DNA from: Thermoanaerobaculia bacterium
Lineage (GTDB): Bacteria > Acidobacteriota > Thermoanaerobaculia > Multivoradales > J023
DNA: 64,000 nucleotides
Assembly (NCBI GenBank): GCA_030431255.1
Contig: JAUIJL010000006.1
Span: 62,001-126,000 of the forward strand
Reading direction: 5' to 3'
This document shows, one piece after another, positions 26,488 to 35,324 of the stretch. Under the pieces are notes generated by a model, which saw nothing but the letters and a program-made list of their open reading frames with translations, was not told the origin of the DNA and ran no database searches. The first letter of the stretch is position 1. Each line of letters opens with the position of its first letter. The position numbers were made by a program, and so were the translations under genes.

Positions 26488-27237
26488 CTAATTCCCTAAA
26501 CCCGGACCCGCGACTTGAGACTCGGCGGCCGGCAGGGCGAATCGATCTAAAACTGCGCGCTCGTCTTCGGTGAGAAAAGACGCGTCGATTTCGTATTGGG
26601 TTCCAGCGGCCGGCAACGGTACCTCGACACGTGCCAAGGACGCTGAAATCCCGTCACACCCCAGACCCGGCAAGAGGGCGGCAAAAGCGAGGCATGTTTC
26701 CACGATCTCCCGAGCCATGTCGCTTTCGATTTGGAAGGCGACCGTGGGAGTCAGGGCTTCCAAGAGGGTCATGTCGTAGCCGATTTCCGTGGTCACCAGC
26801 TTCACGACCACCTCTGCGCTCACCTTTTGCCGCTCGACCACCACCCGATCTTGATAAGGGGTGGAGCCGACCGCGGTCTGTACCGCGGCGACCAAATCCC
26901 CCCAGCCCTCCAAATCGACCTCGAAAAACGCCTGGACGCCCTCTTCGTGCCGTTCGCTCGGGTTCAGGGTCAAGTGGTTGGCAAAGACCTCCAATCGATG
27001 GGCCGGAGAGCTGATGACGATCGTCACCGGCCCTTGCTCAATGGGCACGAATCCCGCGTCCAAGGAGTCGAAAACCCGGTTGAGGGCCGAGATGCTGAGG
27101 GTCACACCATCCGTTGATTCGGAAACGCCGGGTATCGATTGGGCCTCGACCTTCGACACCTGAGCAGAGGAGAGAAGCAGGCCGACCGCGACCAAGGCGG
27201 CCGGCGCACATGTTTTGAGATGGGGTTTGATCTTCAT
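26488..27237 (-). CDS. Small secreted protein, translationally coupled to the VWFA gene
   Basis: A 249-residue protein with a signal peptide (TCAPAALVAVGLLLSSAQVSKVEAQ). The rest is mixed helix and strand with no motif I recognise; a single Cys pair (ETCLAFAALLPGLGCDG) may form a disulfide. Its ATG directly abuts the TAG of the upstream GWxTD/VWFA gene (TAGATG), so the two are surely co-translated. That points to a shared envelope or secreted role. It may be followed by the BNR propeller gene, 92 nt downstream on the same strand. Confidence 0.65.
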   Translation of the reverse strand: MKIKPHLKTCAPAALVAVGLLLSSAQVSKVEAQSIPGVSESTDGVTLSISALNRVFDSLDAGFVPIEQGPVTIVISSPAHRLEVFANHLTLNPSERHEEGVQAFFEVDLEGWGDLVAAVQTAVGSTPYQDRVVVERQKVSAEVVVKLVTTEIGYDMTLLEALTPTVAFQIESDMAREIVETCLAFAALLPGLGCDGISASLARVEVPLPAAGTQYEIDASFLTEDERAVLDRFALPAAESQVAGPGLGN

Positions 27238-29871
27238 CTATGGATAGTAGCCGCTGATGGTTCGGGCCTTCAATTTGCCGCCCTTCACCTTGAGCACCAC
27301 TTCCCGATATTCGTCTTCCGGTCGCGTGGAGTCCGAGTTGTAGGCCACCAGATATTGGCTCCGCAGCTCTTTCTCGATTTGGGCATAGACCCCGTGCAGA
27401 TCGGAAGCCTCTTGGATGTAGAACGTGCGGCCGCCGGTTTCCTGAGCCAACCGATCCAACTTGCTGCGCACCGGAAAGTCCGTTTTGCCGATACGCAGGC
27501 CGATGGCGTAAATTGCCACTCCGCTACGCCTGGCATATTCCAAGGCCTCGCGGAATTCCAAGCTGCTGGTGGTGTCGGCGCCATCGGATAGCAGGACCAA
27601 CGCCCGCCGACCTCGAATGCCTCGGAAATAGTAGAGACTCGTGACCACGGCGTCGTGCATGGCGGTCATGCCGTCGGCCGCCAGGCCTTCCAGACGCTCC
27701 GCAACCGCACCCACGTCCGAGGTCCGGGCCATGAGAATCTCGGGGCGGTCGGAAAACGCCACGGCAAAGGTTCGATCTCGCGGCGTGATGATTTTCTCCA
27801 AGAATCCGACCGCCGCCCGTCGAGCCTCACCCAGGGATTCCACCATGGAGCCCGACACATCGATGGCGATGCCGAGCGACAACGGCAGGTCTTCTACGAG
27901 CTCGAATTTGGCGACTCTCTGGGGGCGTCCGTCCTCGAAGATCTCGAAATCCTCGCTCTCCAAACCGAATACCAGACCACCGCTGCGCTCGGTCACCGTG
28001 GTGTACAGCTCGACGAGGTTGACGTCGACTTCTTCGAGGTGCTCCGGCGCGTTGACGAATCTCACATCCTCCGCCAGCAAGCCGTCGTCCAGCCTAGCGC
28101 TGACGGTGATGTAGGTCAGCTCGCCGAAGGTGGTCGACAAATCCACCTCCGCCTCCCACGGAGGTTTGGCCAAGGTGTGGACCACTTGCTCGTTGAGCTT
28201 GATTTGTACTTCTTCCACCCGTCTTTCCTCTGGAACCACCACTTCGGCTCTGACCGGTATCTTTCCGTTCCCCCGAGTCCCCCGTTCAGGATCGAGGATC
28301 CGAACCCGCAGCTCACCGCGGGGTTGGTTCAACACCACCTCGTCGGACGCGATCAGCTCCCGGCTGTCGCTATATCCCTCCGCTCGAACCACTTGCTCTT
28401 TGGGATACTCCGCCAGCCTCAGCTCCGCGGTAAACGGTGGCCCCTTGCGAGACAAGATCATTTGATCGTCGACGAAGTATTTAATCCTTCGAATCCGATT
28501 GCCGGTCACCAGGGCTTCAGCCCGCCACAGACCGAAGATCACGTCCGTAGCCGGCGGCACCAGGACCAGACTGTCATAGCCCTGAATTTCGGTCTTTGCC
28601 AGGTCCTCACCAATTGCGAGAACCGCCTCGTCCGGAATTTCCGCTTCCTCAACCGGTGTCGGGAAAGTGGGGATGATCAACGCCCTATTGGAATACAACG
28701 TCTTGCCCGAGACCTCGTCTTTAATACGCAGCCGCATCAAGAAGCGTTGGCCCGGCCTCAGGAGTCGTTCCGCATGTAGGGCGATCGGCGTTTGGAATCC
28801 TCCCTCGGGGAACGGCACTTGGAAGCGCACCCGGAAGTCCTCAAAATAACGCCCGGCCTTTTCCAAGCTGCCGTCGATGACCAAACGCACCAGCTTGGCC
28901 TCGCCCTCCTCGAAGACCTCGAGCTGGGCAGGATCCTCGATCAGCACCTGAATCCGGCTGATCATGCGCTGGCCGTCTTTCTCGGGGAAGCTGAGGGAGA
29001 CCTCACCGTCGAACAAATCTTCCTCGACCTCCGGCTCGGCGGCCGCCGCTATCGCCCAAGCCTTGAGATCCTCCGGTGGCCGCAGACGTTTTTGGAAATC
29101 CGAGTCTTTCGGCCGTCCCGGCTCGAAGCCGTACATGCTGTCGATGCCGGTGATGCGATCCACGGATTCACTGTCTTCGCAAAAATAGCGGTCCACTCGC
29201 TTTCCGCCCCGAATCCGGCTCTTGAGCTCTTCCCATTGCTGGAGGTAGTACCTCATTTCATCCGTGTAGAGCACGCCTTTGTCGTCGAGGGGCAGCCACA
29301 AACGGTAGGGTCGTTTGGATTTGGGCTGGTAGAGCACCAGGGTCCGGCCCGGCACTCGCTCGTCGATTTTGGCGTCCGGAGGACCGCCGTACCGCCAAAG
29401 CTCCATCGGTTTAAACGTCTCCGCGCAATCCACCAGTTGGCGATCGTCGGGCGCCCCGAGCAGAAAAAGTAGGTGGGCTCGATCATCCTGAAAGCTCGGT
29501 ATCATCCGTCGAACCAGCTCTCGCCGACGTTCAATGCCGACCAACATCTCGTTTTCCGGGGTCTCCGGCACGGGGTCCGCGAGGAATTGCTGGATCCACC
29601 GGTCTCGCCCCTCGATATCCAAATCGAAGAGCTCGTTTCGCTGCTCCCGAGAGAGCAGAAAACCGGGGCCGTCTTGGACGAACGCCCGCTGTGACTCGGG
29701 CCAAGCCAGCACGCCATCGAATATTTCTTGCCCTGGGGTATTGGCCCCGGCGCTTGATGGCAGGACGAGGCAGCACAGCATGCCCAGGATCAACGCTGAA
29801 ATCTTCAAACCGGCTGGGCAGGACCCGCAATACGACCGGGACGAATGGATGGCGGTGGTTGAATGTCGCAT
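27238..29871 (-). CDS. GWxTD and acidobacterial VWFA-related domain secreted protein
   Basis: An 877-residue protein from the ATG at 29871 (MRHSTTAIHS), giving a signal peptide around LKISALILGMLCCLVLPSSAGA. ATGs at 29883 and further upstream are possible; no start has a good ribosome-binding site. The first third resembles the GWxTD domain (LLSREQRNELFDLDIEGRDRWIQQFL, HLLFLLGAPDD, MELWRYGGPP). A beta-rich middle follows. The last 280 residues are a von Willebrand A domain with metal-binding DVSGSM, a MTAMHDAVVTSLY segment and LVLLSDGADTT, ending in the TISGYYP tail typical of acidobacterial VWFA-related proteins. It probably acts in the envelope or outside the cell. Coupled to the next gene. 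Confidence 0.85.
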   Translation of the reverse strand: MRHSTTAIHSSRSYCGSCPAGLKISALILGMLCCLVLPSSAGANTPGQEIFDGVLAWPESQRAFVQDGPGFLLSREQRNELFDLDIEGRDRWIQQFLADPVPETPENEMLVGIERRRELVRRMIPSFQDDRAHLLFLLGAPDDRQLVDCAETFKPMELWRYGGPPDAKIDERVPGRTLVLYQPKSKRPYRLWLPLDDKGVLYTDEMRYYLQQWEELKSRIRGGKRVDRYFCEDSESVDRITGIDSMYGFEPGRPKDSDFQKRLRPPEDLKAWAIAAAAEPEVEEDLFDGEVSLSFPEKDGQRMISRIQVLIEDPAQLEVFEEGEAKLVRLVIDGSLEKAGRYFEDFRVRFQVPFPEGGFQTPIALHAERLLRPGQRFLMRLRIKDEVSGKTLYSNRALIIPTFPTPVEEAEIPDEAVLAIGEDLAKTEIQGYDSLVLVPPATDVIFGLWRAEALVTGNRIRRIKYFVDDQMILSRKGPPFTAELRLAEYPKEQVVRAEGYSDSRELIASDEVVLNQPRGELRVRILDPERGTRGNGKIPVRAEVVVPEERRVEEVQIKLNEQVVHTLAKPPWEAEVDLSTTFGELTYITVSARLDDGLLAEDVRFVNAPEHLEEVDVNLVELYTTVTERSGGLVFGLESEDFEIFEDGRPQRVAKFELVEDLPLSLGIAIDVSGSMVESLGEARRAAVGFLEKIITPRDRTFAVAFSDRPEILMARTSDVGAVAERLEGLAADGMTAMHDAVVTSLYYFRGIRGRRALVLLSDGADTTSSLEFREALEYARRSGVAIYAIGLRIGKTDFPVRSKLDRLAQETGGRTFYIQEASDLHGVYAQIEKELRSQYLVAYNSDSTRPEDEYREVVLKVKGGKLKARTISGYYP

Positions 29872-30138
29872 ATCGGGCCACATCTTTGCACAACCGATGC
29901 CACGGCTACCCCAGGGGAGGATGAGCTGCAGAATCTGTGCTGTGGATGGCAGAAGGGCTTTGTCCGACTCCTGACCGAAGACTGGGACGGCGCCCGCGTT
30001 ACCGGTGCGTCGAGCCAAATCGTCCCCTTGGGCGGACACCGAATCCGTAAGGACCTACAGACCGACGGCTTTTCTGGCGGCCCGAGTCCCGGGCCCGTAT
30101 ACTTGCGGACCCGTTATCGAGCCCATCCTGGAGACCTC

Positions 30139-31110
30139 ATGCCGACCGTACGCATCAACGAGCCCATCGCCCAATGGCAAGACAGCGATTTCGCCCAGGG
30201 ATTTGCCTTGGTCACCCGCAAAGAGGTCCGTCAGGATCGCAAAGGACGCGACTACGTCGACTTGGAAATGGCCGATGCCAGCGGCAGCCTTTCCGCCAAG
30301 ATCTGGCCCGACAGCCCGGCGATCAAGGAGCCCTTCAACGAGAAGGAATTCATCGCCTTCAAAGGCACGGTGCGCGAATACCGTGAGCAGCTCCAGCTCA
30401 ATCTCGATCATTGTCGACGGGTGACGGAAGCGGATCGGGAGGATGGATTCGACGAGGCGCTGCTGATTCCCTCGGCGCCGGAAGGTGTCGAGCCCCTATG
30501 GGAGCGACTGAACGCCGTGTTCCCCGGTCAAATTCGGCGTCCGGAGCTCCAGTTGCTGTGCGAGGAGATCCTGCGTCGCCACGGCGACGAGATCAAAGAG
30601 CATCCAGCCGCCAAGGCCATCCACCACGCGTATCGCGGAGGGTTGTTGGAGCACGTGGTCCACATGTCCGAGCTGGCCATCCAGATCTGTGACCACTACG
30701 GCGACGTCGACCGGGATTTGGTGCTTTTGGGGGTGCTGCTCCACGACCTCGGCAAGCTGCGGGAGCTCGGCGCCATGCCCGCCAACGATTATTCCCTCGA
30801 GGGCAAGCTGGTGGGACACATCAGCATCGGTCATCACATGCTGAAAGAGGCCTGTGCCGCCCTGAACGACACCGTGCCGAAGCGCTTACAGCTGCACCTG
30901 GAGCACCTGGTGTTGTCGCACCACGGCAATCGGGAATACGGCAGCCCGGTAGTGCCGTCTACCATCGAGGCCTTCGTGCTCCATTGGCTCGACAACCTGG
31001 ATTCCAAGCTCAACCAGCTGAGAAACGCCCGTCGAATGGACGGTCCCGGCATGCACTTCCTGCGGCCGCTCGGCCGCAACGTCTTCTTCGATCCTGAGCT
31101 CGAAGACTAG
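30139..31110 (+). CDS. yhaM: YhaM-type 3'-5' exoribonuclease
   Basis: A 323-residue protein. The N-terminal OB-fold (about 1-100) has GRDYVDLEMADASGSLSAKIW. The HD phosphohydrolase domain (about 155-300) shows HAYRGGLLEHVVHMSELAIQ, LVLLGVLLHDLGKLRELG and LEHLVLSHHGNREYGSP, the conserved metal-binding His/Asp set. YhaM in Bacillus trims short RNA and DNA from the 3' end. The ATG at 30139 follows GGAGA. The open frame extends to 29863 but overlaps the divergent VWFA gene. Confidence 0.88.
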   Translation: MPTVRINEPIAQWQDSDFAQGFALVTRKEVRQDRKGRDYVDLEMADASGSLSAKIWPDSPAIKEPFNEKEFIAFKGTVREYREQLQLNLDHCRRVTEADREDGFDEALLIPSAPEGVEPLWERLNAVFPGQIRRPELQLLCEEILRRHGDEIKEHPAAKAIHHAYRGGLLEHVVHMSELAIQICDHYGDVDRDLVLLGVLLHDLGKLRELGAMPANDYSLEGKLVGHISIGHHMLKEACAALNDTVPKRLQLHLEHLVLSHHGNREYGSPVVPSTIEAFVLHWLDNLDSKLNQLRNARRMDGPGMHFLRPLGRNVFFDPELED

Positions 31111-31178
31111 CCGAAACCGCCACGACCTCGAAATCCCAAGGCTTCCTTCGGTAGATCCGACTCCGGCTTGCCTACGAC

Positions 31179-31201
31179 GCATACCATACGGTATGGTATG
31201 C
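31179..31201. promoter_or_regulatory. Perfect palindromic operator at the tetR start
   Basis: The 11-base half-site GCATACCATAC is followed by one G and its exact reverse complement GTATGGTATGC. The repeat covers the probable start codon at 31198 and a TACCAT hexamer at 31182-31187 that could be the -10 box. Binding of the encoded regulator here would block its own transcription and translation. This is typical of autoregulated TetR genes. Confidence 0.75.
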
Positions 31202-31803
31202 TTATGGCCGAACGCGATTCCATCCCGCCCAGCACCACCGAGTCAGATGCCGACACCAAGACTCGCTGGCTCGAAATGGGCCTCGTCGTTCTCGGGACCA
31301 ACGGCCCGAAAGAGCTGACCATCGACGGCTTGTGCCGACGTCTCGGGCTGACCAAAGGATCCTTCTACCACCATTTTCGAAACCGAAAAGACTACATCGA
31401 CACCCTGCTCACCTATTGGCATGAACAGCAGACCCAACGATTGATCGACAGCAGTCGCAATGAGGTGGATCCGGTGAGCAGCATTCGAAAGCTGACCATC
31501 ATGTCTATGGAGCTTCGACCCGCGAGACTGGAAACAGCGATTCGCGCCTGGGCAGAAAGCGATGAGCTGGTGGCGGCTCATCAAGCACGGGTCGATACGA
31601 ATCGCCGAGCCTATCTGGCCGAGCTCGTGGGCCGACTTAGGCCGGATCTCGGGTCCGATGAGGCCACGAAGCTCGCGACGATTATTTTCGCGGTTCACGT
31701 CGGCGCACAGCACATGTCACCTCCCCTCGAGGGGGAGGAGCTGAAAGGCATCTACGAAAGCTTATTGGCCATCCTCAACGATCGACCCACCCACTTGGCC
31801 TAG
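31198..31803 (+). CDS. TetR/AcrR-family transcriptional repressor
   Basis: A 201-residue regulator from the ATG at 31198, or 199 from the ATG at 31204. The helix-turn-helix region reads ELTIDGLCRRLGLTKGSFYHHFRNRKDYIDTLLTYW, which is classic TetR. The C-terminal ligand-binding part is helical. A TTG further upstream (31168) would put the operator inside the gene and is unlikely. No ribosome-binding site is present, because the operator occupies that position, so translation may be leaderless. The flavin-oxidase-like gene 35 nt downstream is the obvious co-regulated partner. Confidence 0.88.
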   Translation: MLMAERDSIPPSTTESDADTKTRWLEMGLVVLGTNGPKELTIDGLCRRLGLTKGSFYHHFRNRKDYIDTLLTYWHEQQTQRLIDSSRNEVDPVSSIRKLTIMSMELRPARLETAIRAWAESDELVAAHQARVDTNRRAYLAELVGRLRPDLGSDEATKLATIIFAVHVGAQHMSPPLEGEELKGIYESLLAILNDRPTHLA

Positions 31804-31838
31804 CGGTACGGATGAAACCAACCCAGAGAAGGACCATC

Positions 31839-32393
31839 ATGGACATTTCGGATCCCGGCTCGGACCACCCTTTGGCAGCTCAATGGCCGACGATCAAGCG
31901 ATTGACGACCCGCACCCGCAGAACCTCCTTGGCTTTTTCGGTCGCTTCGGTCGATCCGGACGGCAACCCTTGGGTCACGCCCATCGGCTCGCTGATGTTC
32001 GATCGGGAGCGCCCTCGAGCCGTCTACTTTGAGCTTCTGACCCGTCGGCTCTCCGCCCACCTGGACCAAAATCCGAGGGTGGTGGTACTCGGAGTCGACA
32101 GCGGCAAATGGCTCTGGTTGAGGTCGTTCCTGAAGGGCCGGTTTTCGTCTCCTCCCGGAATTCGGCTGGTCGGCAGAGCCCTGCCTCGTCGAGCCCCCAC
32201 GGAGGCCGAAATTCAACGCTGGTACCGGATCACCGGTATCGGGCGGAAAACCCGCGGCGGGCGCATGTTGTGGACCAGCTGCCAGTGGGCGCGGGAGATT
32301 GAATTCGATGCCTTTGAGCCCGTGAGCCTGGGTCCCATGACCCGGGGCCTTTGGACCACGCCGAGCTCGGCGGCCTTCAATCCTGCGGGGTAG
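31839..32393 (+). CDS. Pyridoxamine 5'-phosphate oxidase-like flavoprotein
   Basis: A 184-residue protein with a split-barrel flavin-binding pattern: SLAFSVASVDPDGNPWVTPIGSLMF, RAVYFELLTRRLSAHLDQNPRVVVLGV and LVGRALPRRAPTEAEIQRW. This family reduces or oxidises small substrates, or binds flavin, F420 or haem; the substrate here is unknown. The ATG at 31839 has an AGAAGGA ribosome-binding site and is preferred to the ATG at 31812. It follows the tetR gene directly, and its 3' end overlaps the convergent GH113-like gene by 17 nt. Confidence 0.75.
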   Translation: MDISDPGSDHPLAAQWPTIKRLTTRTRRTSLAFSVASVDPDGNPWVTPIGSLMFDRERPRAVYFELLTRRLSAHLDQNPRVVVLGVDSGKWLWLRSFLKGRFSSPPGIRLVGRALPRRAPTEAEIQRWYRITGIGRKTRGGRMLWTSCQWAREIEFDAFEPVSLGPMTRGLWTTPSSAAFNPAG

Positions 32394-33507
32394 ACACCGG
32401 GCCTGAAGCCACCGCAGGGGAGGCCCAGGCCCGACGAAGGGCTTCTCGCGCGTCGGGATGCTGCATGGCGAAGTCCCGATTCGGAGATGCGCCGGGGATC
32501 CACTTCCACCAGAACATTCCGGCGACAAAAGGCTCCGCTTCGAGACGCTCCAGGGCCACCTCCATCAAACGGCGTCGCAGAGCCCGGTTCTCGGTGTTGT
32601 CGTGGGCCGCGCTCGACCACGGCTCCACCGCGGCCTTGGCGGAGAGGTCGTAGCCGATCTCCGCGAAGAGCACCGGCTTTCCATAGGTCTTGTGGAGACT
32701 CCGCAGCTCTTCGATCGGCCCGCTCCAACGCTCGTGGATCTGCTCCCGGGTGGGGTGAGTCTGGTCGCCCCATGAGAGCGGAAAATAGCCCTGCACCCCA
32801 ATCAGGTCGAGGGCATCCCAAAACGGCACGTCACCCAAGCGATCCCAATTGGCGGAGTAGGTGATCTGCCCGGAGTACACCCCGCGCACGGCTTTGATCA
32901 GCTCGCGCCACTCCACCTCGCGGTGGGTGGTAGCCTCGTATTCCAAACCCACGGCAAATAGCGGCACGCCGTGGGTTTCCGCAAAGCGGGCTTGCTGCAC
33001 GATGAATTCGCGGTAAGTTTTGAAGAATCGCCGCCACTTCGTCTCGTCGTCGCCGAATTCGATGGAGCCGCGCCATTCGAAGCTGCCCCAATAGGCCAGA
33101 TGGGGCTTCCAGAACAGCTTCATCCCAGCCTTGTCGGCGATGTGGACGGCCCGACCCAGAAAGTCCATCTCTTCCAGTGGACGATTTCTCACGGTGCCGT
33201 CTCGCCGGACTCCGGCATAAGGGTGGATGGAAACCCATTCGACCCCCAACGGCTTGATCTCTTCCAACGCTTGGGTCATGCGCGGAGATCCCCATACCGG
33301 ACCCCAGGTAGGACACGAAATCGTCATGCCCCGCATGGGGCCGGATCTGTATCCCGTGGTCGCTGGTGAGCCCGTGGTCTTGCCGACAGCCGCCTCACCA
33401 AAGACCGGTCGTTCGGAGACCGCTGAGCAAATTGCCAACACGAGCCCAGCACGGAAAAGCACGCTCGGAAGACTCCGGCGGCAGCCTAGAGGGTGGCGTT
33501 GGGGCAT
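32377..33507 (-). CDS. GH113-like secreted glycoside hydrolase
   Basis: A 376-residue protein with a signal peptide (SVLFRAGLVLAICSAVSERPVFG). The TIM-barrel pattern of family GH113 is visible: GVEWVSIHPYAGVRRDG, AGMKLFWKPHLAYWG, LFAVGLEYEATT (acid/base Glu), DLIGVQGYFPL, KPVLFAEIGYD (nucleophile Glu) and GMFWWKW. Known GH113 enzymes cleave beta-mannan. AAGGAG lies 5 nt before the ATG. There is no neighbouring sugar transporter, so the natural substrate is open. Confidence 0.78.
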   Translation of the reverse strand: MPQRHPLGCRRSLPSVLFRAGLVLAICSAVSERPVFGEAAVGKTTGSPATTGYRSGPMRGMTISCPTWGPVWGSPRMTQALEEIKPLGVEWVSIHPYAGVRRDGTVRNRPLEEMDFLGRAVHIADKAGMKLFWKPHLAYWGSFEWRGSIEFGDDETKWRRFFKTYREFIVQQARFAETHGVPLFAVGLEYEATTHREVEWRELIKAVRGVYSGQITYSANWDRLGDVPFWDALDLIGVQGYFPLSWGDQTHPTREQIHERWSGPIEELRSLHKTYGKPVLFAEIGYDLSAKAAVEPWSSAAHDNTENRALRRRLMEVALERLEAEPFVAGMFWWKWIPGASPNRDFAMQHPDAREALRRAWASPAVASGPVSTPQD

Positions 33508-34048
33508 GTCATCTCCTTGAGATCGGCGTGACTATCCTCGGACACTTCTCCTACTTACGGCAGGATGGACCCGCTGGTTGCCCCCGCGTCGACAAGACCC
33601 TGACGCATGGCAATGCTATAATTACCCCGCCGGTCACGCCTTGGCTCTGCACGACAGACCTAGGGCGCCTAGCCCGAGCTCATGATTCGCCAGAAGCACC
33701 TGCCTCGCCGAAACTATTCGCTGCCGTAGCCACCCGCAACCAGGGGCTTTCCCGACGGCATCACCCACGGCGACCCGTAAGGTTTCTGTCGTCGCCCGGC
33801 CAATCCGGCATCGGCAAGCCATCGGCACAGCATCCAGCTCTCTTCGAGGCGCCATCGCGCATTTCTCGACGGCGCGGGGTGGACCTGTGCTTCGGCGTAT
33901 TCACATCTCCGCCGGCATCCGTTGGTCTAACGTTGGTCTAAGACGACGGGTTTACGGATTTTTTTCGACGGACTCTTTTGGACCTGTTTTTCGCCCGCCG
34001 GGCGCGATTCTCTAATGACATCTGCTCCTCTGCATGAAGGAGATCGGT
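33508..34048. other. Long intergenic region upstream of tyrS
   Basis: About 540 bases without a credible gene. An extended -10 element TGCTATAAT lies at 33614-33622 on the plus strand, without a clear -35, and would give a leader of about 420 bases before tyrS. The short direct repeat GTTGGTCTAA occurs twice near 33920-33940. A GGGGTGGACC string near 33875 recalls a T-box but does not fit. Open frames here lack codon character. Confidence 0.4.
33614..33622 (+). promoter_or_regulatory. Extended -10 promoter element
   Basis: TGCTATAAT is a perfect TGn extension plus consensus -10 hexamer. It stands out in this GC-rich window. It is oriented toward tyrS about 430 bases downstream. Confidence 0.4.
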
Positions 34049-35323
34049 TTGAACATTTACGATGAGTTGGAATGGCGTGGTTTGATCTACGATGGCACCG
34101 AAGGGGTGCGAGAGCATTTGGCCGAGCATAAGGTCACGCTCTATATCGGCTTCGATCCCACCGCCAAGAGCCTGCACGTGGGCTCGCTTTTGCAGATCAT
34201 GGCCCTCGCGCGCATGCAGAGAGCCGGGCACCGGCCGATTGCCCTGGTGGGCGGCGGCACCGGATTGATCGGCGATCCTTCCGGCAAGACGGCCGAGCGA
34301 CAGCTGCTCACCAAAGAAAAAGTGCAGGAGAACTTGGACGGCCTGCGCGAGCAGCTGGGCCGCTTTCTGGACTTCGACGACTCCGAGACCGGCGCGGTAT
34401 TGGTCGACAACGGCGATTGGCTGTGCTCGATCGGCTTGATCGATTTCCTGCGCGACGTCGGAAAGCACTTCACCGTCAACTATTTGATGGCCAAGGAATC
34501 GGTGAAGCAGAGACTAGAGGGTGAGCAAGGCCTTTCCTACACGGAATTCACCTACTCGCTGCTGCAGTCCTTCGACTACGTCGAGCTGCTCGATCGCTAC
34601 CAATGTACCTTGCAAATGGGCGCCTCCGATCAATGGGGGAACATCACGGCGGGCACCGAGCTGATCCGAAAGCTGAGGCAGAAGAAGGCCTACGGCCTGG
34701 TTTCACCCCTGGTGACGTCGTCCTCCGGTGTGAAGTTCGGAAAAACCGAAGCAGGTGCCGTTTGGCTCGACGCCGAGCTCACCTCCCCGTACCAGTTCTA
34801 CCAATTTTGGCTGAACGTCACTGACGACGATGTCGTACGCTACCTAAAGTACTTCACTTGGCTCGACCAAAAAGAAATCGCCGCCTTGGAAGCTCAACAC
34901 GAAGCCGCGCCGCAAAAGCGCGAGGCCCACAAATCGCTGGCCCGAGAAGTCACCCGCATGGTGCATGGCGAAGCGGCTCTCAAGCTGGCGGAAAAGTCGT
35001 CTGAGGTGCTGTTCGGCGGCGGTTTGGACGGCTTGGCCGCGGCGGATATTCTCGACATCTTCGGCGATGTGCCATCGACCGGATTCGAAAAGTCGAGGTT
35101 TGACGGGAGCCTTTCGCTCGTCGACCTTTTGGTCGAAACAAAGCTGGCCCCGTCCAAAGGACAAGCTCGCCGTCTGATCAAAGACGGTGGAATTTACGTA
35201 AACAACACGCGGTCGGAGGACGAAAGAGCCGGCGTTTCGACCGATGATTTCAAGGATGGTCAGGTCTTGGTCCTGCGTAAAGGGCGCAAGGTCTACCACC
35301 TCGTCCAGATTTTGGGGAGCTGA
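34049..35323 (+). CDS. tyrS: Tyrosyl-tRNA synthetase
   Basis: A 424-residue class I synthetase. The HIGH-type motif is HVGS in LYIGFDPTAKSLHVGSLLQI. The KMSKS-type loop is KFGKTE in SGVKFGKTEAGAVWLD. A C-terminal S4 RNA-binding domain is visible as LAPSKGQARRLIKDGGIYVNN. I place the start at the TTG at 34049 (MNIYDELEWRGLI), 5 nt after AAGGAG, which matches the usual TyrRS N-terminus. The ATG at 34034 would put the ribosome-binding site inside the gene. The stop is one base from the next gene. Confidence 0.95.
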   Translation: MNIYDELEWRGLIYDGTEGVREHLAEHKVTLYIGFDPTAKSLHVGSLLQIMALARMQRAGHRPIALVGGGTGLIGDPSGKTAERQLLTKEKVQENLDGLREQLGRFLDFDDSETGAVLVDNGDWLCSIGLIDFLRDVGKHFTVNYLMAKESVKQRLEGEQGLSYTEFTYSLLQSFDYVELLDRYQCTLQMGASDQWGNITAGTELIRKLRQKKAYGLVSPLVTSSSGVKFGKTEAGAVWLDAELTSPYQFYQFWLNVTDDDVVRYLKYFTWLDQKEIAALEAQHEAAPQKREAHKSLAREVTRMVHGEAALKLAEKSSEVLFGGGLDGLAAADILDIFGDVPSTGFEKSRFDGSLSLVDLLVETKLAPSKGQARRLIKDGGIYVNNTRSEDERAGVSTDDFKDGQVLVLRKGRKVYHLVQILGS

Positions 35324-35324
35324 C

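Noticed and set aside
33860-33890. GGGGTGGACC string recalling a T-box antiterminator upstream of tyrS
   Set aside because: The T-box consensus AGGGTGGnACCGCG is matched only partly and lacks one base; no stem I specifier loop or terminator is recognisable.
33366-33941. 191-codon plus-strand frame upstream of tyrS
   Set aside because: It begins inside the opposite-strand GH113 gene, lacks domain features and has no ribosome-binding site.
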